From Chamaecrista fasciculata (Eukaryota; Streptophyta; Magnoliopsida; Fabales; Fabaceae), in assembly GCA_003254925.1 (NCBI GenBank), contig QANZ01005755.1:43506-107505 (forward strand): a DNA stretch of 64,000 bases. Direction: 5' to 3'. How positions within the stretch are numbered: position 1 is the first letter of the stretch; every line of letters begins with the position of its first letter. The notes below the pieces were generated by a model. The model searched no databases. It saw only the letters and a list, made by a program, of their open reading frames with translations, and had not been told where the DNA came from. The position numbers and the translations under genes are program-made. This document shows positions 1-17,320 of the stretch, piece by piece.

Positions 1-1325
1 TTTTTATTTTTTAATTTAATTATTTTTATCAACCATAAAAATTCTCAGCTATATAATATAGTATTATAGTATAAATAGTATAGATATAGATGTACATTAT
101 ATTCAATGAAAGGTCAGCAGTACTATATATATATATGGTCCAAACTCCAAAGGTACTGTCCAGCTTGATTAGATAAAACTGTGTAATAATTATAGATACC
201 TAATTATTTATTATTTAGTTTGAATTATATATGTTTTTAAAACTGCGCGCAAGTGAGTACAAAATTAACATGGACTGATTAGTCGAGAAAAAAACAAGGC
301 ACCCACTTGGCTTGTAGTATATTGATGAGTAGTTGTGGATATGAAAAAATAAATGTATTAGAGTATGAAGAGCCACTTGTTATTTGTGATTAATAGCATC
401 ATAGAGGAGCTTTCGAATATAACTCCCGTCATGAAATCTAGGCATTGGATTCGGTGGTGTTTTTAATTTGGTTAAATTGATGTTATATATATTTGGAAGT
501 AAATTAGATGTTTTAAAATTTTTAAATAATTTTATTTGTTTTTCTAGGGATATTTTTGTATTGTAAGTAATATTAGTTGATGAATTGTCCACATTATCTT
601 AAATATATGACTTGGTTTCATCCCATTGAAGAAATTCATTAATTGCAACCAAGTTCAATGGAGTTCAAATGGAATAGACGAGATATATTCATTTTCGTTA
701 TTTATTATTATTTTTTTGTCTATTCCATTTTTAGTCAATGGAGTTCAAATTAGATGTTTCATCCCACTGAAGCTAAGGTAAATTTCATTTTTAGTCTTGA
801 AACTTTTATATTTGTTCTATTTTAATCCCTAAAGTGTGATTTATTTTTGTCATTATTTATAAACTAGACAGTTGAGATGAAAATTAATTTGTTATATATG
901 TGATAATAAATAAGTTGAGAAAGAGAGTAAGAAAAATTTGTAGTTGTAGAAATAAATGACATTTTAGGGAGTAGAATGAAATAAATGTAAAAGTTTGAAG
1001 ATTGAATAGTAATAGTATAGGGAAAGGTAAAGGAGAAAGAGGGAAGAGGAGTTTGGTGTTTGCGTAAGGTTGGGATGGTGGCAGGGAGTGTGTACCCACG
1101 TGAACCTCTCTTCCCTGCTGTCCCCACACAGATCCTCCGTATCTATTCTACCTGGGCTGGACCCCCCTCTTCCCTTCCCTTCTCGACTACTACTACTACT
1201 ACGCCATCTACTACTCCATCTCCAACTATTCTTCCCGCCCTTTCTCTACATACTCTAACTAACTACCAAATTAAAACCACTCTCACGTCACTCTCTCTTC
1301 ACTCTCTGTGTCTCCTACCTATAGC
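1..1325. other. Upstream intergenic region of the CKX gene
   Basis: AT-rich DNA with no supportable coding region. It contains a decayed inverted repeat (about 790-1015), a CT-rich stretch and a short run of ACT triplets (about 1188-1203) just before the CKX promoter. The short reading frames here are low in complexity and overlap on both strands, so I do not call them genes. Confidence 0.6.
790..1015. repeat. Decayed foldback (inverted-repeat) element
   Basis: The left arm reads like tagtcttgaaacttttata..ttaatccctaaagtgtgattt. The right arm, reverse-complemented, carries the same order of words (caatcttcaaacttttacat..ctccctaaaatgtcattt). The arms have drifted and I could not fix a target-site duplication. 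It resembles the better preserved foldback elements elsewhere in the window. Confidence 0.5.
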
Positions 1326-1333
1326 TATAAATA
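1326..1333 (+). promoter_or_regulatory. Candidate TATA box of the CKX gene
   Basis: TATAAATA lies about 290 bases before the CKX start codon and is followed by a C/T-rich leader. A second candidate, TATAAAAT at 1448-1455, lies about 165 bases before the start. If the upstream box is used, the leader contains short upstream ORFs, including ATG-GCG-ATG-ATG-TAA at 1552-1566. The choice between the boxes is an inference. Confidence 0.45.
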
Positions 1334-1615
1334 CAGAATCAACCTCCTTGTATCATTTATCCTCGACACTCCCTAATTCCCTTCTTTCTTTCAAAAACAA
1401 CCCAACCAACCAGAGAAAGGGAATCTTGGGTGCATGGTATGTTTGCGTATAAAATCTATAAAGCTATCGCAATCCAGGCTTACGTTGCTCCACGTACGAC
1501 TCCCCACACCGCTACTTACTCGCTTACTCACTTACTCTTATAGTCTTATACATGGCGATGATGTAAATGTGCAAGTGTAGTGTTCGTTGGTACCTAAACA
1601 AGAAAGGAAGAAACG

Positions 1616-6209
<4,594 letters not shown>

Positions 6210-9200
6210 ACATGACATGTCGTTTTGCAACTCCCGTCATTCCCACCACCCACCTCTTAATTCTCTCTTGTCTCCTTCATTCATCACTACTATATCCACT
6301 ACTCACTACCTACTTACATCCCAATTCCCCTTGTAAATACGTACCATTAATCCTAGCTACAAAAGTATATTAGTTAGACTGTTAGACTCTTTAGATAGTT
6401 ACTCTATTAGCATTTTCAATAGGGCCAACAACAAAAAAAAATCCTTGTCATGTCTGGCAGCTTCACAATTCAGATGTAACCTCCAGCTGTCTCTATATAT
6501 ATATATATTTGATCTCCTTCCTTGTTTATTTTGCTACCTTCTTTTTTATTGTTGAGAAAATTAAACAACCAACAGAATACAAAGTGCAGAATGTGTGGCA
6601 CATCAAAAATTAAACTACTGCAGAGTGCAGAGTCACCATCTTCTAATTAATCCTTCAGAAAGTATAAACTGCGCGCTCAGTACTTACCAAACTTGAGGCA
6701 CTAAAAATTGATACCTTCAACATTTCCGTTAATGGAAACTAGCAATGCACATACCTACTCATTGCTCAATAGGAATCGGTCAATCTCTCAAGCATAAATA
6801 TGAAACTCATGAATTTCAATTTTATAGATAAACAAAAACCAATGATCTTCTTGATGTGATCACAAATTTCTAATGTGAAAGGCAACTCAAATCAGGAAAC
6901 AGAATCCAAACAAAAAGGGGTTGGGGGGTGGGAAGGCTTCTCTGTTTCTGGAGAGTCCAAATTAATGAAAAATGATTCAATGTAATTTGTTTCAAGTCAT
7001 CTAGTAGTGTCCAATATTTTGGATCTGTTAGCTGTGGGGCATATGTCTTTTTGTTTTTCAGTAGTTGCTGGTTCTTTGATTAGTGCAGTAGTGGGGATGC
7101 TTAGTTTGTTTGTTTGTTTCACTTTAAGATTTTATATACCAGGGGAAAAAAAAGCCTATTGCATTCATCATAAGCATATAGGTCTGATTGATTTTATTCT
7201 CCAAAAATAGTTATTGAATATTAAAATTAAAAAAGACAAAAATATATGTTTGATTTCATATTGTTTTCTTGCTGAGTTTCAAAGAACAAAAAAAAAATTA
7301 GAAGATTACAAATTAAGAATAGTTTAAACAGGTTCTCAACTCTGTTTTTTCGAAAAGATGAAGAACAAGCCACAAAATCGTCTTCAATAATGACAATTCT
7401 ATTATATTGTCTTTGTTTTGCAACGTTTTAGGATTAAGAAGAGGTAATTTCTTCTCTTTTATTGGTGGTTTAGCTACCGAGTAATTTGGGATTTTGTGCT
7501 GATTAATATCCTTCTGTTCCTGAGCATTCTTTTAGCGATTTCATGTTGCTTAATAGTATAGGTTTGTGAATCCTAGTATAGTACAAGCAATTCATTATAG
7601 TATCGAAGCATGCAACATCCAAATAATTACAAAGAACAACAGTATTGGGAATCCTAGTATAGTAAAGGTTGCTATTTCTTGCATGTTCATACCAATTACG
7701 AAAAGTGAAGCTCTGAGAAGAAGGAACCTGTGGTGGTGGTGGTGGTGGTGATGGTAGTTGAATTAATTAGACATTTTTCACCCTTCTCATTGAAGTCTAA
7801 AAGGAAATTATTATATATATATATATATATATATATATTTCTGTGTGTAGCATTGTGTGAAAATTAGGAATAGAAAAGATGAAAAGCTGAATAATGCTCG
7901 TATATTTTCAATCATGAGGTACAAGGGAATAAATACAGCTAATGTGCAGACAAAAAATAACAAATTGCTGCTAGAAGGATCTAAAAGAATGCGCTGTACA
8001 TGACACATCAGCTAACGTCCTATTTACAATCCCAAAGCCTAACTGTCTAAAATACAAAAAAGATAAAATATATACATATTTCTTCACATTGTAGCAATAT
8101 ACCCTATGGAATCAGAAGAAGTGGCAATGGACCATAAAGAGTGTGGGTCAATTGGTTAGGTGATTATCGAGCTTAACCAAGAGTGTAGAGTTTGAGATTT
8201 AAAAAAAAAAAAAACAGTTGCCTTAAATATTCATAGAAAGAGTTTTGCTTTTTTTTTTTTTTAGAGTTTCACCTTATTCGAATAAGTTTAGTCTTCCTTT
8301 ATAATGTTAAACCGGATAAGCGTAAGATAACTATGATTTAATTTATTAAAAAAAAAGTGCAATGGTTCCTCGGCTACTGAAAAATTGCAGGACAGGATGC
8401 ATCCGGTACCCAATTGCAAGCTTAGATTGCGACTTAATCAGATCATTTCTCTGAAAACTGCCATGGTAATTGGATTCAACCTTGCTAGGATGAATAAGAA
8501 GAACAACTCTGAACTTTTGAGTAACCCATGTTTCTCTTCTCAACATGTGAGCATAATCAATTTTAATTCTTCTTCAATTCACAATCATAAGAGGTATATA
8601 TATATATATGTTCGAGAAAAAAAATGATGAATTGATTGAGTGCCACAAAATTAATGAGTTTATAAAGAAGCCAACTATTTCCCTTGTAATCATGAGAATT
8701 TTGTATGGGAAGTAAATGTTGGATTATTTTTTAATAATCTCTATAAGTGGCTCATGTAACTAATAGACTAGTCCTAATTAAAGGATGGTCCAATATGATG
8801 GTTATTAGATTTAAGGAAATTAGAGCCTAATAGAGTTTTTAAAACCCTTCCCTCTTCCTTTAGAATGTAATGTACCAGAAGTAAGAGCAAGTGATACTAT
8901 AAGAAAATCATGCAGGAAACAAAAAAAAAAAGGATGGGAGAAATAAGATGGAAATTTTCATATTGTGGATTTGGTTACTCCAAGCAACGATATAGGAAAC
9001 GTTTAAGGTATAAACATGCAAGAAATAGCAACCTTCACTTTTCATCTTGTTTAATAGTTAATCTTGTTTAATAATAAAAGGACATCAATATTGTGAAACT
9101 TAGTTTAGCACAACCATTTCACATAGACGTTGTATAGTACAAGAAATTCATTTTATGAACTCCACAACTTGTATGCTTTTGTTTCTATTATGGCAGCAGG

Positions 9201-12044
9201 GTCTGCATTATTTTCACCTTAGTCATATAGAAAATCTAGCTATACTGCTATAGTAAGGTGAATGAGATTGAGCTAATGAAAAGAAAGTTTGGCTATATAT
9301 TAGATATTTTACATAATGGAAACTGACAGTAACTCATTTGATGTCGAACTGAAAAGTTGATGAATAAATCTCCACCTACCTCAAGTTAAGATGAAAATGA
9401 GTTAAATGAGTTTATCATAATTAATATGATGATAAATTTCTTAAAAAGACATCAGTTCATCAGTTCCTGAATTTACACTTAAAAGGCCGAGAATTTGTTG
9501 CGGAGATTATAAAAGGATCAGAAATTGTTTATTATGAATTGTTGCGCATGATTCTGCATCAGTTTATGTAACAAACTGAGAAATAAACATTATTTAGATG
9601 ATTCAAGAAATTTAGCTTAGAAGAGAATGTTGCAATGTTTTTACAAATTATTATAGGGTACAGTCTTCAGCAAATTAAAGGGTACAATAGCATATCATTT
9701 TCAACATTTCCACAAAATCTGATTCATTTTACTATGAGGAAATGTTAAGAAGAATTTGTTGAATGGGTAAAGAACTCATAAAGCAAGAGTGTACAGAGTT
9801 GATTGCCCATGTTAAAAATGACCCATTATATTTTTAAGATTGTTTCGTTGTACTTTACCTTTTGAGTTTTTAAAATTAATTTATCAATTTTTTAATTTTT
9901 ATTTTTTAAAACATATTCTTAAAAAAAATGAATCAATCAGGCCCACAGTTTCCCATGTCTCTGTTTTTTGTTCTTCAACACAAAAGCTGCGGCTTTCTTC
10001 AATCCAAACAGCACCTTAATACATGTCACATGTATACCAAAGCAGACAGCTATATGTTTAGTTAGCTTATCTGTGTTTAGTGTGCATCAAACCAGTAATT
10101 TTTGGCTGCAGTCATATATAAACAAAAGAAAAAAACTTTAAAGTTCTTATATTTTCACTATAATCAAGTGTCATATCTTTGTTTGAGCAGTTTGTAATAA
10201 ATAAAGATATAAGGAAATTTATCAAAATTTAGCCCCTAATCTGAAATGTTGAGGCCAGGACCCAAAACCCCAGGTGCTTTTAAGTGATACCTTAATTTTG
10301 TGAACACAATTTCATGTTAGGCCACAAAACATAATGATTAATGAACCATTAGTATCCTGCTTCTCAACTGTCTCCAAAAGCGACTTCTAAGTTAAAAATG
10401 TCAAAATTAAATCAATAGGCTCACCCAAAACATAGGTCTAGAAGTAGATGGCATAATTTATAATTGTAAATAAAATCAACAAATTGAGTTCATAGAGCAG
10501 AGTCAAGCGGTTTATGTTCAATCTTTATCAGAAGGAAGATGGATCAGAAACTATGATTATTTATTATAAGTAAACAACAATGTAAGAGTTAGAAGACGTC
10601 TAGACTTGAACCTTACCCAAACAAATATGTGCATTTCTAATTTTCTCTGCAAAAGAGAAGCCTAAAAGAGAAAAGGAAAAGGAGTGGGAAATATAATAAG
10701 AAAGGGAGAAAAAGGGAAAACACAAGTATAAAAGTTATGATTATAACTATGAAGATTGTAAAGCACCCTTTTTTTTCGTTTTTAAAGAAAAAAGAGAGGA
10801 AGAGAAGCAACGAAAAGTAACAACCCAAAAGCATGCATCTAATAAACATGACGCGAACACATGAACAATAACTTCCAATTGTGGTTGAAGGTGGTGGGTA
10901 GAAAATCTTATAAAAAGCTCATCTCAGCTACTATATGAATCTTGTCGGCAATCAGATAAAGGGCACAAAATGTATATACATTTTCATATATATATAACTT
11001 AAACATATGAGTGAGAAACCAACCACTTGTTTTGCTTCCATTGGATTATGATGATAAAGGAAAATCAACTTCAAGTTGATACCATCAAAGTACAAAGATA
11101 CCCAGGAGCTCCGTTGACTTCAATTATTCATCTTGACCAGGATCAGAAAAAAATTAGTAACTGATGTTAGAGAACTCAAAACTTTATAATCTTAGATGTT
11201 TTATATTCAATAATCTCTCTAGTCTCTCGTGTGAGATTCTTTACTACTACTACTATATCATTCATATATTAAAATAATTTATTTAAAGGTTAAAGGGTAT
11301 TAAATATTATTTAGTTATAAAATTTAAAGCACATCGATGATTGATTTTTAAAAGATAAAATTATAACGAATTTGATATTTTTATTAATATATTAAATCAA
11401 ATTTCGTGATAAATGTAAATCATTGAATGAAATATTGAAAATTTTTAAGACCACATCAAAATTGTCACTAAATTTATGCTAATATCCTTAACAAAATGAC
11501 TGATTGATTTTAATTGTATATTTTAGGAACTAAATATGGTATTTTTATCTTTCAATAATTAAATCATTAATTTACTTTAAAATTTATGTTGGTTAGAGAT
11601 TAAGGATAACATTGTGTTATATATATATTGAATATAAAAATGAGTAATATACGTGTAGAGAAACAAGGAAAGGGACCTTGGCGTGAAAGAGCAGAGGATG
11701 TAACCATGATTTCCAAAACTAAACAAAAGGGACGCAATTTCTATGTCTTTCATATAAGGAACATAGCATGCATATCCAATCTAAGCCGTGCGAGAAACCA
11801 TTGTTTAGTACTGCTCTGTTTTCGCATAAATATAAATATGTATAGGAGAAAATGGAAACATACACTCTTACAAGTTATAACTCTGTCATCACAAATAATG
11901 CTTTATTATTATTATTAATTTATTACTCATCACTTGTTAATCTCTGCCGTCACTGGAGTTTTAATTATTTTTAAAAAATGGAAAAATATATAAATATATA
12001 TATATATATATTTTTTTTTTTCTGAAGGGATATGGGAAGAGAGA
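6210..12044. other. Long gene-poor interval
   Basis: I found no exon chain with conserved domains on either strand. It begins with the CKX 3' UTR. After that it contains microsatellites (AT near 7812-7840, TGG near 7731-7750), poly-A/T runs and scattered duplicated words. One 23-base word at 7665-7687 recurs inverted at 9013-9035. The longest frames, for example around 10637-10849 and 11628-11918, are compositionally biased and match nothing I recognise. Confidence 0.6.
7572..9155. repeat. Scattered direct and inverted repeat words, probable decayed element
   Basis: The word at 7665-7687 (ggttgctatttcttgcatg at its core) recurs as its reverse complement at 9013-9035. The word gtatagtacaagNaattcatt occurs in direct orientation near 7575 and near 9132, and cctagtatagta occurs twice at about 7572 and 7652. 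This suggests an old nested or rearranged repeat. I cannot assign a family. Confidence 0.35.
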
Positions 12045-12611
12045 TTAGAGAAGGTGTGGAATAAAAGTCAAGGGACCATATATATATATATGTGGATGCC
12101 CTTGATAATAGGCCCAATAATCAGTAGGCCCAAATGGTAGAGCATGCTCTCGATTCGGCAGACTACAAGCCCACCAGGTGATAGCATCAGGAGATAGCAT
12201 CTCGCGAATTTCCGTCGATGTGGACGAGGAGGAAGCAGCGGTCATCTGGTCAAACTCTCCCGGAACATGGGACGAGGACGCCACAACATCACCATCCCTC
12301 CTTTCCATGGGGGATGCGAGCCTCGTTGGCGCTGATAGTTCAGGAATAGTTATGAGGCGTTGACGTTCCGGGCGCCCTCTCGTTGTTTCCAGCAGCTGAG
12401 GAAACATGACAGTTATAACCCATTTTATGAAGAACTCTCCTCCATTCACCAGTAAAAAGGGGGAAACGCCCTCGGGAAATAAAGGATCGTTTGGGAAAAT
12501 AACTCTCAGCGGTTGTGGTTGATCACCAAACTCAGACCAAAATTCAAAAGATGAAGAGGAAGATGAAGAGGAAGGAGAAGGATTAGAAAACTTACAGTCA
12601 TCGAAATCCAT
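12045..12611 (-). CDS. Hypothetical protein ORF in a GC-rich insert, possibly a gene fragment
   Basis: A 188-residue frame begins MDFDDCKF, has a serine run at about residues 13-20, then FPNDPLFPEGVSPFLLVNGG and an RGRPERQR stretch. I do not recognise it. Upstream on the same strand is a plausible leader with a GT-AG intron: donor CCG|GTGAGT near 12762 and acceptor TTTGCAG near 12671. A second donor-like GTAAGT directly follows codon 5 (12590-12595), so the native protein may have spliced there and the continuous frame may be fortuitous. The last 40 or so residues run into a 78-bp repeat shared with the LTR at 13.3 kb, so the 3' end is chimeric. The segment is clearly richer in G+C and CpG than its flanks. 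It may be a captured or truncated 5' gene end. Confidence 0.3.
   Translation of the reverse strand: MDFDDCKFSNPSPSSSSSSSSFEFWSEFGDQPQPLRVIFPNDPLFPEGVSPFLLVNGGEFFIKWVITVMFPQLLETTRGRPERQRLITIPELSAPTRLASPMERRDGDVVASSSHVPGEFDQMTAASSSSTSTEIREMLSPDAITWWACSLPNREHALPFGPTDYWAYYQGHPHIYIYGPLTFIPHLL
12103..12180 (+). repeat. Partial copy of the LTR start found at 13.3 kb
   Basis: These 78 bases match 13298-13375 in direct orientation with four mismatches by my count (about 95% identity). Similarity ends abruptly at the 3' side. With the second copy it brackets the GC-rich insert. It is either a truncated LTR end or a duplicated LTR fragment. Confidence 0.75.
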
Positions 12612-13285
12612 GTTGCTGGCGAATCGAGGGATAATTCCGGAGAAAAAAGCTTGAAGAAGTTGAAGAACACTGCAAAGAACGCGAAGAACACAATGAGTAA
12701 TATTCAAACGAAAACCCAGAAATTAAACCTGAAATAGCAAGAGACAATGTCGAATCACTCACCGGACGACGGCGAGCACGGTTGTCGGAATAAAGCAAAC
12801 GGCGACAAGACGCTGTGCGGCTACGCACTAAGGCAGTTCCGGCGAGATTTCTCTCGTGTGTACAGAGAGAATAAGGAGGAAGGAGGAAGTATGTGGGAGT
12901 GAAAATGGCGAAGTGAGGGAAAGAAAGGGAAAATTGCGGTTTTTGAAAAAAAAACTGCACGAAAACCAAGACGACGCATTAAATGCGCCCCCTCGGTCCA
13001 CGTTTTGCCATCATGGCGAAGGTTAAGCCAATCACGCAACGACACGTGGCCACGAAGCGCTGACACGCAGAACTGAAGTGACGCGAAACGTCATCAAGGA
13101 AGTTGGAAGGGCAAGGTTTGGTGCCACCAGATCCGTGAACGCCGCATCAAGTTGGGTCATCGCCACCTAGAATCTCTGGGACAAACTCTAGCCGTCAAAC
13201 GCCAACAGAGCAAGCAAGGCTATGATCAGTGCCAAGAACGCCCTCGTTGGGGACTCCACTGATGGGGACAGAGCTTCACTTCTTT

Positions 13286-13897
13286 TGTTGGGACTAGTGA
13301 TAATAGACCCAATAATCAGTAGGCCCAAATGGCAGAGCATGCCCTCGATCCGGCAGACTACAAGCCCACCAGGTGGATCGCTTGGGCATGAACGCCCTAT
13401 ACCTCACCATCAGGTATGGACGCCCACAATCACGAGAGGTGTGGGCGCCCACGCGTCAACAAATGCGAAAATATTCTCTGAATCAATCAGGAGCCAATCA
13501 AGGATCGGCCAAGATCCTCTGTCAATCAAGGCAGATCACTCTGGGATCCTTTCCCTTGATAACGCCTTAGCCATCAAGGCACCTTTCACAAGAAAGAAAA
13601 TTACGTAGGAGCAAAGGATCACAATCAGATCAGCCAGGATCACAATCAAGCATCCAGGCATTTATGGCAAAATCACAACTGATTGCTCTCTGTCAGTATA
13701 AAAGGTTAACCCTTCACACTAAAAAAGGTACGCTCTCTACTCAGTCAATTGAGATTATTGAGCTCATATCCCTTACTAACTTAAGCATCGGAGGTGAATC
13801 GCAGGGCCATCCCTGTGCGTTCATTGACTTGCATGCGACTTCCGACCCAGAGTTACCTCACCAAACCAAGTAATGACTCCGGCCAAAACCAGGTTCA
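13286..13897 (+). mobile_element. Fossil solo-LTR-like segment, probably Ty3/Gypsy type
   Basis: The segment starts TGTTGGGACTAG and has a TATAAAAGG promoter-like site near 13697. About 70 bases later it shows the word order ATTGAGCTC..CTTACTAACTTAAGCATCGGAG, typical of the U5 part of plant Gypsy LTRs. A TTCA at 13894-13897 is a candidate 3' boundary. No internal retrotransposon domain is next to it and I saw no clear target-site duplication, so it looks like a broken or solo LTR. The boundaries are approximate. Confidence 0.55.
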
Positions 13898-14444
13898 TTA
13901 GATGGATGGCAATTGGCACTAAAGAAAGCATTTATGGGGTGGGCAGATATAATATATTCCAACAGAGAAGAGAAGATTCTCTCACAATGGAAATTATTTT
14001 TATATTTTAGGAGCGAAGAGCATCAGTCTCGACTCTTGACAATTCAGAATATATATAAATGAATAACTCTTGGAAAAAAGAATAAATAAAGTACGTAAAT
14101 ATGTAACCCAAAAGTCTTTTGCCAATATATATAAATATGAATATGAAGATGAATAATTGAATATGATATTCTCCACCTGTTAAACATTTGGTTGTTAATT
14201 AAGAGAAACGCAACGGCAGAAGCAAGGAAAATGAAATGAATCACCACCATACATAACATAACATAAAATTGGTTAAGATATATGGGTGATTAGCGTGTGT
14301 ATAAGATAATAGGAATAGAATATAATACAAAACGGTGGGTTGCAGTTATAAGAAGACAAGAAGGATACACGTCGACGCGTGAATTTGTCACTTTCACCTA
14401 CTGCGAATTGCGAATCCAGCCAACCTTCATAATATTCTCTTTTA

Positions 14445-14696
14445 GGGTTAGTCTAAGATGCAAAGTTTAATTCTTGACATGGGATGCAAATGCTGATGTG
14501 GCATCATTATAGTTATTGATGTAATTTAATGTTAAAAAATAATAAAAAAAATAATAATTTTTTAACCAATCAAAATTGTGCATGGAGTCACAACATGAGT
14601 TACATACAACTAACTATTCCACGTGTCATTATCTTATTGGCTCATGACCCATTGCATCTCATGTCAAGAATCAAACTTTGCATCATAGACTCACCC
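14445..14696. mobile_element. MITE with 9-bp target-site duplication (Mutator-like)
   Basis: Terminal inverted repeats of about 45 bp begin GGGTTAGTCTAAGATGCAAA on the left and GGGTGAGTCTATGATGCAAA on the right (reverse complement). The 9-base TCTCTTTTA flanks both ends, at 14436-14444 and 14697-14705. At 252 bp with no coding capacity and a 9-bp duplication, it fits a Mutator-type non-autonomous element. Confidence 0.85.
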
Positions 14697-14955
14697 TCTC
14701 TTTTATTTATTCATTTAATTAAAACATGGAACCAAACACAGTTTCAGATATTCTGATAAGAACTACCCACATCGTCAATTAATTAGTTTTAAATCTGTAA
14801 GGAGTTTTACTTTATCACATTAATTTTGTGTAAATTATCAAATTAGTCTTTAATTAATTTAGTTCTAAAAAATAAATTAGTTGTTGTTTTAGTTCTTAAA
14901 ATTTTATTTATTTTAGAGACTAAATTATATCCATAAGAAGTCAATTAATCCATCA

Positions 14956-15133
14956 TGGGAGTGGATGCTCTGATGTAAAAATTGGGTGTTATCATGTTAT
15001 CCAATAAATCTATGTGGTTAATTTTTGATCAAAATGGTTGATATTATTTAAACTTAAAATACGTTTTTAAAATTGAGATTTACAAAGACAATATGAACAA
15101 CACCCAAATTCTATCGCAGAGGATCCACTCCCA
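14956..15133. mobile_element. Short foldback MITE, possibly PIF/Harbinger-like
   Basis: The left end TGGGAGTGGATGCTCTG mirrors the right end TGGGAGTGGATCCTCTG, and the arms continue into a shared TTGGGTGTT word. TCA flanks both ends (14953-14955 and 15134-15136), compatible with a 3-bp duplication, though PIF elements usually prefer TTA/TAA. The family is uncertain. Confidence 0.5.
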
Positions 15134-16110
15134 TCAAGTCGTGAGTTTGAAGGCAATCTATAAATACCACTATAAGCGTTCATAAAATCTAAAACTCTGT
15201 CCTGGTCTTAGTGAGTAGCTCAATTTACCTCAACTTTTTATAATTCAATCAAAAAAATATTTATAAAAATATATAAATTATGAATTTTTTAGGATAAAAT
15301 CAAATATTTTAATAAATAAGATATTAAAAAAAATTTATAGTGGAAACCGAAAAAAATATAAATTATTCTGGTAAGAGAAAGAGAGATAGGAATGGATTAT
15401 GAATATGATGGGTTAAGTTAAGATGAGGTTTAAAGGGAGGGTTACAAGTTACAGGTCTACCAACTGGTGGTTAGGGTTTGAACACTTCCAAGCAAACAAC
15501 TACCTCAACCTCCTTCCTTCTCTCCTTCCATCATCTTCATCTTCATCTTCACCATACTCTCCTTCTTCTTCTTCTCCTTCTTAATTCCTTCTTCTCTTCT
15601 CAAGCTTTCTAGCGACTTTTTGGGTTGGCGTTTTTCACACGTGAGAACCTTGACATTGATTGACAAATCAATTTACTCATTATTTATTCCTTTTTGCCTC
15701 ACCCCCAAAAATAAATAAATAATGAATTGTGTTGTGTGTGCCATAAAATAAAGGTAGTTGGTGTGGGGGAAAGTAAACAAATTTTCTTTCTTTATTTTTT
15801 TTGGAGGGGGAGAAAAAAGTTTATAGCTTTTTTTTTATTTTGTTATATATTAGTATTTTTAATTTTTAATTGGTTGGTGCTGTTGTTCCAATGATAAGGA
15901 GGTCGGTCTTTGTTTGAATCAAATATAATCTCTTGGGATTACCATTTGTCTCCGGTTGGGCAGAAACAGCAACACCTCGGATTGTGTCTCATCTTCACTC
16001 CCACCACTTGTCTCAAATTTCCTCTCTGAAATCTCTCGATTTGCTTCCCACTAACACCCCTCAATCCTTTATTTTCTTTGATTTTAGTCCTTCTCCTTCC
16101 TTGCTTTCAG

Positions 16111-17268
16111 GTATCTTCACTTGCTTCTCTTTTTCTTTTATCTCTCTTTGTTTGATGTTAATTATGAAGAAAAAGGAAAAAAAAGAAAAAAGAAAAGAAA
16201 AGCAAGATTCTGATCATGATGATGATGATGTACTGTTGTTAGTGGTAGTGGATGATGATGATGTTGCTGCTGCTGTTAGAATTTCTGATTTTGATGATGA
16301 ATAGCAGAAACTAGAAAGGACATGTTACTGTGGGAGTAGAGATTGTAAAAGTATAATAGTTCGTATTTTGAGTATCATGAGTGTGTGACTTTCACTCGTG
16401 GGCTGTGTTTTTGATTGATTGATGTTTTCTTTTTTCATCCCTTTTAAAAGAGATCTTGTCTTTTGCTTATTATAGCTTATTTATTTTGTGAGGACGTCCG
16501 TGACTAGGGGTTTTATGTTCTGTTCTTCTAGCATAGGGTTGAAGCAAAAAGAAAGAAAGTTGGATTTTTGGGAATTTGTTGGATTGATTGGTTTCTGGGA
16601 GAGTTCATTCATTCATCGTCCTTGTCGGTATTTACTTCACTTGAGGTCAATTCTCTTTTACCAAAGTTTGGTTCTTCCACCCCTATTTTCTCTGCATAAA
16701 CCCTTCATATTTAGCTTACTCCATGATGAGAATGAATTGAATGAATGATACCCAGACAAGACAGAGTACTAAACAGGGTCCGTTCTTGTTTAATGTTTTC
16801 TCCCTTTGTTTCTTTCTTACTTTGCCCTTCGTTTGGTTTCTGCTGTTGTTGTTGTTTCCTCTTCTTTTGGCTTTCGCCTGTGTTTCTTTCTCTCTTGTTT
16901 TGTTGAATGAAACTTCCATGGCCCAACCAATAAATATATAAACGAATGAACAGGGTGCTCAAATTCAGAATTGATCAACAACTTCTAAATGTTGTAGCTT
17001 TGTAGAGAAATCTCCTGGTCAAGTGAGAAGTACAGCAGAAAGATAATTTTTTTTTAAGATTTTCCTTGTATCTCTGACATTTTATGTTGGTGCCATTGCT
17101 TTATGAAATCGAAATTTCTTTAGTCTGTGGGCTTGCTTTATCATTTAGCTGAAAAATTGGCCTTCCCTTGTTGCCTTTTTCTTGTCTAATTCCAATTTCC
17201 AGACCAACTTTTGATTTCTTTTTTTTTTCCTTCTTCTCTGACCCCCCTTTTTTCTGTGATTCATACAG
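16111..17268 (+). other. Probable 5' UTR intron of the BLH3-like gene
   Basis: A CT-rich probable leader exon ends CTTTCAG|GTATCTTC at 16110/16111. A plausible acceptor, TTCATACAG at 17268, lies 52 bases before the start codon. BEL1-like genes commonly have a 5' UTR intron. This is inferred from splice words only, and nothing in between looks coding. Confidence 0.45.
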
Positions 17269-17320
17269 TAGAAAAGTCTGATGCTGACTCCATTGTGAAG
17301 GGTTCAGAAATCTGCTTCTC

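Larger units (their letters stand above)
13898..15480. other. Intergenic DNA with two MITEs, before the BLH3-like gene
   Basis: No gene is seen. The interval holds two inverted-repeat elements (14445-14696 and about 14956-15133) and AT-rich DNA. A C/T-rich stretch starting near 15,480 probably marks the beginning of the BLH3-like transcript. Confidence 0.6.

Noticed and set aside
13222-13608. 128-residue plus-strand ORF overlapping the LTR start
   Set aside because: It runs across the LTR boundary and matches no protein family. It is a chance frame in GC-rich repeat DNA.
16741-16941. 66-residue hydrophobic plus-strand ORF before the BLH3-like gene
   Set aside because: It lies in the presumed 5' UTR intron, is pyrimidine-rich and overlaps equally long antisense frames.
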